Assembly: GCF_000026945.1 (NCBI RefSeq)
Contig: NC_012860.1
Span: 1,674,001 to 1,738,000, forward strand
Source of the DNA: Candida dubliniensis CD36
Lineage: Eukaryota > Ascomycota > Pichiomycetes > Serinales > Debaryomycetaceae
Direction: 5' to 3'
Length of the DNA stretch: 64,000 bases
Shown one piece after another: positions 35,442 through 45,257 of the stretch. Position 1 is the stretch's first letter. Every line of letters starts with the position of its first letter. A model generated the notes under the pieces. It saw nothing but the letters and a program-made list of their open reading frames with translations, was not told the DNA's origin and made no database searches. Position numbers and translations under genes: made by a program.

Positions 35442-35713
35442 ATAGCAACAATTAATCTAATCATCATCACTCTTTAAGAGAAGTCGGTCTTTCAATATAA
35501 TATAATATAATATAATATAATATAATACAATATCTATTCTATTCTATTCTATTCTATTCTATAATTTTAAAAATCTAATTTATTTATTTACAAAACAAAT
35601 AAATAAATAAATAAATATAACATCATGCAAACCCAAATTGGATTTATTCTATTCTATTCTATTTTATTTTATTTTATTTTATTCTAGTCTATTTCATTTT
35701 ATTCTATTCTATT
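33544..35713. other. 2.2-kb intergenic region VRG4-ADE4
   Basis: No gene seen between the VRG4 start and the ADE4 stop. Simple repeats: AAG and GAAA tracts (33700-33770), CT runs (33808-33824, 33874-33892), ACACGC (34067-34090), a nonamer array AATAAATCT (about five copies, 34578-34622), TTAAC pentamers (34771-34792), TA run (35167-35182), GGATTA (35296-35325), GTA (35410-35440), and AATAT and CTATT pentamers (35494-35562), with CTATT again at 35647-35720. VRG4's promoter is at the left end. Confidence 0.7.
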
Positions 35714-37318
35714 TTATTCAGTATAATCACCACGATTATAAATACTAATATCAACTTCAGCTTTAATATCAACTAAATCACTTGAATCAATACAAGCATC
35801 AACTGATAAACCTTTCATTTTAATATTTTGTTGTAATCTTTGATTTTGAGCTCTAATTTTTTCCAATTCTTGTAAATAATTATCTTCAACTCCAGTAATA
35901 TATTCACCAGTAAATACTCCCACTTCAAAATTTTTAATAATATTTGATTTACAACAATCAATTAAATCTTGTAAATCTTGATAAATAACTTTATCAGCAC
36001 CAATAACTTGAGCAATTTCTTTTTCATTACGATTAAATCCAACTAAAGCTTTAGTATCAGCTAAATCAATTCCATAAATATGATTAAATCTAATTGGTGG
36101 AGCACATGATGCAAAAAATACTTTTTTAGCTCCAGCTTCTCTAGCCATAGCAACAATTTCTTTAGATGTAGTACCTCTAACAATTGAATCATCAACTAAT
36201 AAAACATTTTTCCCATTAAATTCTGAATCCATAGCATTTAATTTTCTTCGAACTGAAGATCTTCTTTCTTGTTGATTAGGCATAATAAATGTTCTTCCAA
36301 TATATCTATTTTTAACAAATCCTTCTCTAAAAGGTTTATTAAGAGTTACAGCACATTGAAATGCACTAGTTCTAGCAGTATCAGGTACAGGAATAACCAC
36401 ATCAATTTCATTATCATCCATAATAATGGATTTAATTTTATGAGCCAATTTTTCTCCCATATCAATTCTTGATCGATAAACTGAAACTCCATCTAATACA
36501 CTATCAGGTCTAGCAAAATAAACATATTCAAAAATATCAGGAGCAAAAATTTTTGGTTCAACAACTTGTTTAAATTCATATTCACCAGTTTTAGTAATAA
36601 TTATTGCTTCACCAGGTTTAATATCTTTAAAATTATTAAATCCATGAGCTTTTAAAACTACTGATTCTGATGCTAACATATAACTTTTTGATTTTGAACC
36701 ATCATTATCATTAACATTAATTCTTTCACCAAATAATAATGGTCTAATTCCATTAGGATCACGAAATCCAATAATTCCATACCCAGCTAACATGGCAATA
36801 CAAGCATAAGCTCCTCTAATTTTATTCATAGTACCAGTTAAAGCAGAAAATAAATCACCATTATTAACTCTCAGTTTATTAAATTTATCTAATTCTGCGG
36901 CAAAAATATTTAATAATAATTCCGAATCAGAATCAGTATTAATATGACGATGAACTACTTCATCTAAATGTTTTCTTAATTCAATAGAATTAACTAAGTT
37001 CCCATTATGACTTAAACTTATACCATAAGGTGAATTAACATAAAATGGTTGAGCTTCACTACCAGCACTTGATCCAGCAGTTGGATAACGTAAATGACAA
37101 ATCCCATAATTTCCAATTAAATTATTCATTCTTTGTTGAGTGAAAACATCTCTAGCCATTCCATTACCTTTACATTGATAAAATCTTCCTTTAGATCCAC
37201 AAGTAGCAATTCCAGCAGCATCTTGTCCACGATGTTGTAAAAACATTGCTCCTTCAAATAATTCAGGAGCAACATTTAAATTTTGTTCTGCTAATACAAT
37301 ACCTAATATTCCACACAT
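35714..37318 (-). CDS. ADE4: Amidophosphoribosyltransferase (first step of purine synthesis)
   Basis: PRPP amidotransferase: glutamine plus PRPP gives phosphoribosylamine, the committed step of purine synthesis. The N-terminus MCGILGIV places the nucleophilic Cys at residue 2, exposed after Met removal. QHRGQDAAGIAT (about 28-39) and SLSHNGNLVN belong to the glutaminase domain. VLLVDDSIVRGTT (about 370-382) is the PRPP-binding loop of the type I phosphoribosyltransferase domain, preceded by NRYIGRTFIMP. 534 residues against about 510 in S. cerevisiae. A GAGTCA core at 37992-37997, of the type bound by Gcn4/Bas1 in purine-gene promoters, lies about 670 bp upstream; its relevance is uncertain. 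Confidence 0.97.
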   Translation of the reverse strand: MCGILGIVLAEQNLNVAPELFEGAMFLQHRGQDAAGIATCGSKGRFYQCKGNGMARDVFTQQRMNNLIGNYGICHLRYPTAGSSAGSEAQPFYVNSPYGISLSHNGNLVNSIELRKHLDEVVHRHINTDSDSELLLNIFAAELDKFNKLRVNNGDLFSALTGTMNKIRGAYACIAMLAGYGIIGFRDPNGIRPLLFGERINVNDNDGSKSKSYMLASESVVLKAHGFNNFKDIKPGEAIIITKTGEYEFKQVVEPKIFAPDIFEYVYFARPDSVLDGVSVYRSRIDMGEKLAHKIKSIIMDDNEIDVVIPVPDTARTSAFQCAVTLNKPFREGFVKNRYIGRTFIMPNQQERRSSVRRKLNAMDSEFNGKNVLLVDDSIVRGTTSKEIVAMAREAGAKKVFFASCAPPIRFNHIYGIDLADTKALVGFNRNEKEIAQVIGADKVIYQDLQDLIDCCKSNIIKNFEVGVFTGEYITGVEDNYLQELEKIRAQNQRLQQNIKMKGLSVDACIDSSDLVDIKAEVDISIYNRGDYTE

Positions 37319-39472
37319 TTTTTTATATATATAAGGATAGTTTGTTTGTTTGTTTTTTTTTAAAAAAAGATTATTAAGAAATTTTTTTTGGGGATGACAG
37401 ATGATGATGATGATATAAGTAAAAAGAACTCTTATGTATGAATAATGAAAACCTTCCCCCCCTCAAAAAAAACAAAAAAGATAAAAATAAAACTATATCC
37501 TAAACCAAAAAAAATTAATGAGTTATTCAAAAATTGGGAAATAGATATATATATAAGTTAGTTGATATTTGAAGATTCTATAAATCTTAAGAAAACCAAA
37601 AAGGAAAAGGAAATGGAAAGACTTTTTGAATAATGAAAAAAAAAAAAAAAAAAAATTTTCTTTTCATTCTTTTCATTCTTTTTGTATGGTGGTGGTGGTG
37701 GGGTGGGATGGGGGAATAAGAATTAATCAGAGTAGTAGTGTAATGTGGTTAATTTTCTATTCCTTTTTTTTCCTCTTCATCTTCCTGATCTCATCTCAAA
37801 TCAAATCAAATCACATTAAATAGAATTCAATTCAATCTCATCAATCTTATCATTTATTTATTTATACATTGAAATGTAACAATGTTTAACTATTTCTATG
37901 TTTGATGTTGTTGTTGTTGTTGTATTTTTTTTTTTTTTTTCCCTTTCTTGCCATCATATCCCTCACCACAACTTTTCTCTTTGTAAAATCCGAGTCAAAA
38001 ACAAAAAAATACCCCAAAAAAGAATTGATAAATAAATAAATCAATGAAATTATTTATTAGTAGTAGTAATAGTAGTAGTAATAGTGGTGGTAGGATTTAG
38101 TTTAGTTATTTATTACTCCTAATTGTTAATTTACTAACATTTTACATTATTAACCACAAATATTTAGGTTTTCATTATTTCTCTTTCATTGTTAGATTAT
38201 TTTATAAACTAATGAAAAAGGGAAGGAGGGAAGGAGGGAAGGGGGGAAGGCATTCACTTTATTCCTGGCTTTTTCTTTTTAATTATTAATTATTAATTAT
38301 TAATTATCATTCATCCTTATTATTAGTCGTTATCAAATTATTATTATTGTATTATTATATTTTTCAATAATGAAATTTATAAATCCAATAAATATAAAAA
38401 TATTATATTATCATTTGTTGTTGAATATTTTTCTCTTACTCTTAAAAAAACCCAACTTAGCTCATACCACTTGATATTACATCAATGGTTGTTTTTTTTT
38501 TTTAGTAGTAATAAGAAGAAGAAAAATGAATGATCTTTCTATCATTTATGAATAAAACGAATCAATTGAATAATTCAAAATGGTTGCATTTATTCATTGG
38601 GGCGGGTGGGGGGGGTATAAATGTTTTAAAAGGGGAAAAAGAAGAAATTGCCGCCATTAGTATTTTTTTTTTTTTTTTTGGTGAGATCTAAATGCAAAAT
38701 ATAGAAGAAATGAATCATCATCAACTATATATACAACTATATATACAACTAATATTATTAAAACTACTTAATTTAATAATTCAAATAAACAACACTCTTA
38801 GAATTAATATATCTTTGCTTTATAAATCATTTTGGTCAATGAAATGTTTATTGCTAGGGATGGTTTGATTGAATTTCCATCAACCAACTAATAAACATCA
38901 GAAGTCAAGATATAAAATTCATATTTATTATGTAGAAAAAAACTTGTTCTATATATATATACCCCCCACCCCCCCTCCAACAAATTATAATCAAATAAAA
39001 TCTTATTATCAACCGATATACAATCAGCTATTAAGTACAATTATTAACTACTCTATTAATCTCTTATCCTAATTGCCCAAAAAAAAAAAATCATATGAAT
39101 TAAGTCTGGTTGTAATCATGATCAAAATACAACTCTTGCAAAGTCACAAGTATAACCAACACCCTATATTACCTTAAATATATTATGTCTTTGGTTATTA
39201 GATTGCAAGTAAGTACAAAGAAACTTCAATGTTGTAGATAATAATCCATTAAAAAAAAATGTATTTATGCCTCTTTCAATATTAGATCAGGTTTGTAAAT
39301 GGCAATGTACTATTATGTGAATTAATACACTTGGGCGGTTCATTTTTATAGGCATAATGGCTGCGAAAACAGTATTTTATGAGGAATTTCTCCCCCCCAG
39401 TCGGGTAAATTTAATTCTAAACCATCAGAAAACTTCTTTTTCTTATTTCCAATTCTTTTTTTCAACAAAGAG
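37319..39472. other. ADE4 upstream region and approach to the MRS
   Basis: 2.1 kb without a supported gene. Many runs: A 37630-37654, T 37927-37940, AGT triplets 38057-38095, AGGG blocks 38221-38250, TTAATTA 38280-38306, a T-run 38664-38680 and a C-rich block 38961-38977. A short ATG-started frame at 38869-39072 is low complexity and probably not a gene. Simple repeats thin out after about 39100, where the sequence changes texture towards the MRS flank. Confidence 0.6.
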
Positions 39473-40245
39473 TCTAGCCTGGTAGGATTTATACAGGCTA
39501 AAATCTGACGAAATTTGACCATATTCTTTTATTACATTAACTAATAGGAAATGAGCTCCTGATTTCAATGGTGTCATTATTTTCAACGTAGCACAAATAG
39601 TGAGCAAGTTATAGTAAATTTGATTTTCCAAAAACACATAGTAAAGACAGAATCTATCAAAAAAATAAATTACATCAGTCTAGCCGGGTAGACATTATGT
39701 ATGTGAAAATCTGACCCTATTGTTTTATGATATCAAATGATGCAGAATGAAATTCTGACTTCAACGGTACTATTCGTTCCACTGTAGCACAAATATTGGG
39801 TGAGTTATAGCAAAATTTGTTTTTTTGGAACTCTTAAGTCAGCAAGTTTGAAATTTTGAAAAATTTTTGAAACTTTTTCAGAAACCAAGAATGAAGGTAA
39901 AACCCACCAAAAAAAAATTGCCACCAAAATCAAAAATTTGACCCTAATGTTTCATGACATTAATTAATAGAAAATGAGCTCCTGATTTCAATGGTGCCAT
40001 TATTTTCAACGTAGCACAAATATTGGGTAAGCTATAGTAAATTTGATTTTCCAGAAATGCATAGTAAAAGCAGTGCTTTGCAAAAAAAATAAATTACATC
40101 AGGTCTGCCGGGTATGATTCATATATAGGTAAAAATCTGACCAAATTTTTTTGATGACATTAAATGATGGAGAATGACTCGCTGATTTCAATAATACCAT
40201 TGGTTTCAACATAACTCAAATACTGGGTGAATTATAGCCAATTGT
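39473..40245 (+). repeat. Degenerate ~200-bp tandem repeat, four copies, at the outer MRS flank
   Basis: Four diverged copies in the same direction. Anchors: TCTAGCC(T/G)GGTA at 39473, 39679 and, altered, 40103; GTAGCACAAAT at about 39590, 39784 and 40011, with a weaker match at 40211. Spacing between anchors is roughly 195-226 bp. All copies also share TGAGCTCCTGATTTCAA-type and AATTTGATTTTCC-type segments to differing degrees. Copies 1 and 3 resemble each other most, as do copies 2 and 4, which suggests duplication of a two-unit block. No coding function is visible. Confidence 0.8.
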
Positions 40246-43109
40246 ATTTTGAGGACATAGATGTATGCAAAGATGAGGATTTCGTTCGAAACCTGCAGAT
40301 ACTTAGACATCAAATAATAACAGAATTGTTGATCAATATAACGAAAGTACATTTGAACCATAAAAAAACAAGCTTTATTATAATCACATTCATAATTTCT
40401 CCTGCTGTGTAATACTTTAGCTAGATGTATTAATATCAGTGTGGTTGGTTACCAAGCTGATAGTACAAACATAGTGTAGACAATAAGAAATGAGAAAAAG
40501 ACCAGCAGCACCCTCTAGAAATAAAGCAGAGTTGTCTTGAGAACGAAAGAGCAGCAATCATGCAACCTAGTGGCTATTGTTTATGATTTGAGAAAATAAA
40601 GATATAGTTTCTGCTAAACACAAATGAAGCAAAAGTGGCAAACACATGTTAATTGTCTCAATCGACTAGTAGCAAGTAGTAGATATTAGCTTCAAACAAA
40701 GACACTAACACCCTCCACAATATGAATAATGTCAGTAATGATCTAATCATCAATGAAATTTGAGTCATACGACTTATTATTATGATTTTGTTTAACAATC
40801 TTTATACTTCTCCTATCATTGTTAGAATCAGAATCTGATCGTTGTTGTTATTCCTCTTTTCCGATGGTTCATTTCTTGTCAGAGCATTTGCTTGAAGTGA
40901 TATTGGTAGTCTTGTATCCTGCTTCTCATTTCTTTCCATTGTCTTCAAGCACTCTATTTGTAAAAAAAACAACACAAATATCCATATTGATAGTCTATTA
41001 AGACTGGAATGCCCTGATGTAGACGTATCTTATAAGTTCCCCATTAAAATCTGTTTGTTGGTATTACTTGAATTATGGATACTTAGGGAAAACCTTAAAT
41101 CTTTACCGCAATAAAATAAAAATTAATTCAGCCACTTGTCCAACACCCATAATACTTTTATAAAACAACTTAGTATATCCTTATTTCCCAAATAGTTCAA
41201 TAAACTGTTTCATTTTTCAATATTTTGCTCATAATCCCTTTCTCGTTGTTGAAATATCAATTAGTATTTTATACTGTTTCCAATACGAACTAAATCCCAA
41301 GCATGAAGTAACACCAAATACACAAGGTAGTACTGGATGACTCTTGATCAAACTAAATATAAGATCATTAATTATCCATATGCTCCTGAACGCTTTACTG
41401 AAACCTTGTTAATTGATTTGGCAAAAGGAAACAATAAATAATAAAATGTACCCAGTTGACAAAATGATAGCCAGTAGAATATTTACCCCATTAGCACTAA
41501 CACTTTCAACAGTACGTGCCATATCTTCGCTTAAACTCCCCCTATCAATGATTCTTTTCCCATAAACAATAAATATGACAAACCTGTTGGCCTTCCTATT
41601 GTAGGCCAGCTTTCATTGAAATTAAGTGTTCTCTTCATTAAAATTCAACCATACACAAGAAGTCTTGGGGAAATCAAATTCATCACAAATTGTATCATAA
41701 TTAACAAAGGCATTCCCGATAGAAGCCATGCATCTAAAAGTTTATGAATGGACAATTCTTAAATGTTGTAATAATCTTGTGGCTTTACCAAAACTTCTTA
41801 GACGAGTATTCCCATACATCTCCACAAGATTTTTGACAGTTTCCAAGACAGCTTGATGAACAAACGGGATATATCATCTTCATTAATATCCAATGAACAA
41901 TTGATGAGTACTTCTTTTTTGAGCATTAATACAGGGCATAGTTCATAATCAAAACAGACTGCCCATCGTCTATCTCCACTAGTGCCATCTATAATTGTTG
42001 GATCTGGAATACCTGATTTTTATTTAACTGTAGATACAGAGTACCAAAATGGGATATATTTTTATCAATACCAGTTTATGTATCTTCAAATGTGTAGACC
42101 ATTTTGATTAATTGATGATATAGTTCAGAAGAAAGTAGAGTGGACGATGTGTAAGAGTTATTTTTATGCTTGAGAAAATTTTTTTTTTTTTTTTTTTTTT
42201 TCCTTTGTACGTGGCAAACCATGGGTCCTATATTTATGCTCTCTATACAAACTCTACCAAAGAAGTATAATAACAGTTAAAACCCAATTCCCTTGATTTT
42301 GTTCAGTGGATAAGATGATAAGTGTTTCCTGCATTATTAGTAGAATATGATTGATCTTATTCTAATAAACTATACTTCATTCTGCCAACAACTATGAATT
42401 TATATTGTAGTAGTAAATGTTGAATTCTATGTAACCAAACAGCAATCGACTTTTAGTGATGACTCTCCAAAAGGGATTCTCACATATACTTATAATCCAA
42501 CTTGTCTCTTCCCAACACACATTGAGTTTAATTTTTAAACAGGATTAATTCTAATGCATCAATAGTATATAATAGTTGCTCGGCTTTCCCTAATCAGCTC
42601 AACATAACAATAACCATATTATTCAACAATGACAATAACCAACTTAACATGTGTATAGTATAACCTTATCAAGCTTACACACCAGTAATAAGTTAGTACT
42701 AGTTGAATTCACTTCACTTGCCCTTAATGAAATTCTGTGATGATTATAATTATTCACTTCAATACTTTAGTTGAAGTATTAACAACTAATCAAATTAATT
42801 GTTGATGAACAAGGGTGAGGATATGAAACTTAGCTGAGTGGTAAGTAATTTCTCAAGAAGCTTCTGTTCATGTCTCGACGTTTCCTCAATAGGAGCAGTA
42901 CAACAACAAAATGCTATTATGAAATGGGACATTAGACTGTAAACATGGAAGTTCCAAATGATATTGACCACAGCACATCCTATTAAGAAACGCATTAAAA
43001 TCCAATAAAATGACTAATTCAAACTTCCTTGTATAAAGTACCGTATTATTATTCTGTAGCTCACAACCAATTAGGTTAATTGAACCATGAACTGGCAATT
43101 ACCACTAAG

Positions 43110-43665
43110 TCAATTCTGAGTTCTTACCATTAATATGTAAACCAAGGTGACAACAACCTAGTTCAAAAACAGCATATTCTCTACCAAAGTTAAGACCTGG
43201 AACCAAACCTGAACCATCTATTAATGCATCACTAATGCTGGATAAGTAACGACCATGCACGGTGGGGCGACGACAACATAAGCTTGTCCTGGTTTGGCAA
43301 AAGCTTGTATAAAAATATTATCGACAATGAAATAACTTACGTCAATACCTGGCTAACCTTGACCAACATCTCTAACAGCTTGACTTAACAAATTAATTTC
43401 ATGATGTTAGCTTTTTGGATACCAGTAACCAATTTTTTGTTGTTCTTCAAAGCAAAACCAAAAGCAAATATGACAACACTTTCAGACTTGATTCTTGTCA
43501 AAATGTTCAAGAATTCAACAACATCTGGTTATGATTGATGTTGCAACCCAATATATTTACCTTCAGTATATTCACTGATTTAGGAAGAATCAATATCATC
43601 GTAAATGCTCTTAACACCTGGAATGTTCTTAATAAAAACTAATGAAGCTTAAATATCGAATTTCT
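43110..43665 (-). pseudogene. NAD-dependent isocitrate dehydrogenase (IDH1-type) pseudogene fragment
   Basis: On the minus strand, broken frames spell the middle of a mitochondrial NAD-isocitrate dehydrogenase subunit. From right to left: ASLVFIKNIPGVKS (near 43655), ISEYTEGKYIGLQHQS, then FAFGFALKNNKKLVTGIQKA followed by NIMKL, then VDNIFIQAFAKP, and HGRYLSSISDALIDGSGLVP followed by NFGREYAVFELGC, ending near GLHINGKN (about 43115). These line up with the family motifs in the same order. Several stops and at least two frame changes are present. Both the N-terminal dinucleotide region and the C-terminus are missing, so it is a dead fragment captured in the repeat flank. Confidence 0.8.
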
Positions 43666-44782
43666 TTTTTAATCAATGATTTGGCAAATTTCAATCTCTA
43701 ATAAAATAATTAAAGTGATTTCAAGATATCAATCATGGTGTTCCAAATATGGCAACTAATCAAGAATCTATACTTTTCCAAAAGTCAAAAAATTGATCAC
43801 CAATAAAATACTTGTTGGGGATATCAATTACTGCTTTGAGACAACCAATAGGAAGAACTTGTTATAGTTTCACTCATAATCCTGGACTTCTAATAATGAG
43901 AATTAAATCACTCTTTATTCATTTAACAATTCCTAGGTGTGCATCATAAACATCCATATCAATTAGTAAATAATAATCTGTTTAACCATTAGTACTATCC
44001 AGCTTCACTCATTAAAATAATTAAACCCATTTTCATAAACATGATAACAACTGATAAACTAAACCCAGTAGATGACTATGACACCAATACCAAAAGTGGC
44101 TAGTTCTGTTAAATTCATTAATCCTAAGTACATTTCCATTGTACATTTATTAATTTCATTGAAATATGGCTATTAGGTAGATTTACCGACCAGCGTCTAA
44201 AATAATGGGGACTTCTTTAAAAGCAATACAATAACAAATGACCAATAATTACTTGACGCCCTTGACTAAGTATCTCTGTAACTCTCAAACATTATTAATT
44301 CACTATCATCCTATTCATTCTCTTGATTGAAGTAGTTAAGTCTAATATCCCGCCAAACAAAACTGGAAACCACTAACCGCTATCACAATAAATTACAACT
44401 CATGGCGTCAATGGAACTATTCATACATTCTCATAGGGATCTAAACTTGAATAAACAATTGATTGAATGATTTATGTTGTGCTAGTTGAGGTGTTTCAAT
44501 ATAACTTGTTGTGTACTAATGAGATTGATAAAGTTGGTTGTAAAAAAAAAGTTGTAAGAAAAGGTTGTAAGAAATTGGTTGTAAGAAAAGATTCTAAGAA
44601 ATTAGGCTTGAGAAAAAATAATAGACGCCAGAAAAATACCCAAAAAAATCCTAGTAAAAACCATTATGCATGGGAGAAATAAGTTCCGAACCTTGCATGA
44701 AACTTGCATATTTATGTCCGAATTTGCCTAAAATTTGTATGTATTTTGAGCACGGGTACACGACTTTCTTAACTCCGACCTG

Positions 44783-44792
44783 GTCACGTGAC
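44783..44792. promoter_or_regulatory. Perfect 10-bp palindrome with Cbf1-type core
   Basis: gtcacgtgac is a perfect palindrome containing CACGTG and lies about 470 bp before the first RPS unit. Cbf1-type proteins bind such sites, but no gene start is close, so a regulatory role is only a possibility. Confidence 0.3.
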
Positions 44793-45257
44793 TTTTTCCA
44801 TACAAATTCCTGCATTTTCTGCATATACTTGCATGTTAACTCCGTGACTTAGGAAGAATGAGACGCAACAGAGAGGACACAATAACACACTCAATACTCT
44901 TCCCATGCACACCCAGACCTCCCATTTTCTAGCCTAATTATCAATCAAGTCTCAATCTCAGATTGAAAACGATCGATAAAAAATTGAGTGAGATATTGCA
45001 GATTGAAATATTTCACCACCGATTTTAACAAATATGCTACCAACTTACCACCTCCCCATAGTTAATATTACACCTCTCAATAAAATAATCAGTTTTCATC
45101 TCTACATAATGTTATTACTATCACATGATAGGCAGAGTCTAGAAGTATCATAAGATCAATAGAAACAAAATAAATCAAGTATACCACACCCAGTATTAAA
45201 GAAACACTGATATTTCCCAAATCCTAGGGTATTGACCACCAAAAAAAACACCACAAA

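Larger units (their letters stand above)
40246..45257. other. HOK-type flank of the Major Repeat Sequence
   Basis: Sequence to the left of the RPS units, poor in simple repeats and without an intact gene of useful size. Order and adjacency to RPS identify it as the HOK-like flank, since FGR6 marks the other side as RB2. Within it are an isocitrate dehydrogenase pseudogene (43110-43665), unidentified coding-like remnants on the minus strand (about 41850-42015 and 43680-44230), a 21-T run (42178-42200), and a Lys-rich short frame with internal repeats (44467-44682). Exact element boundaries cannot be fixed from a single copy. Confidence 0.65.

Noticed and set aside
42835..42905. tRNA-like A-box (TAGCTGAGTGGTAA) on the plus strand
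   Set aside because: No matching acceptor stem, and the downstream TCTCGACG does not form a T-arm with a paired stem.
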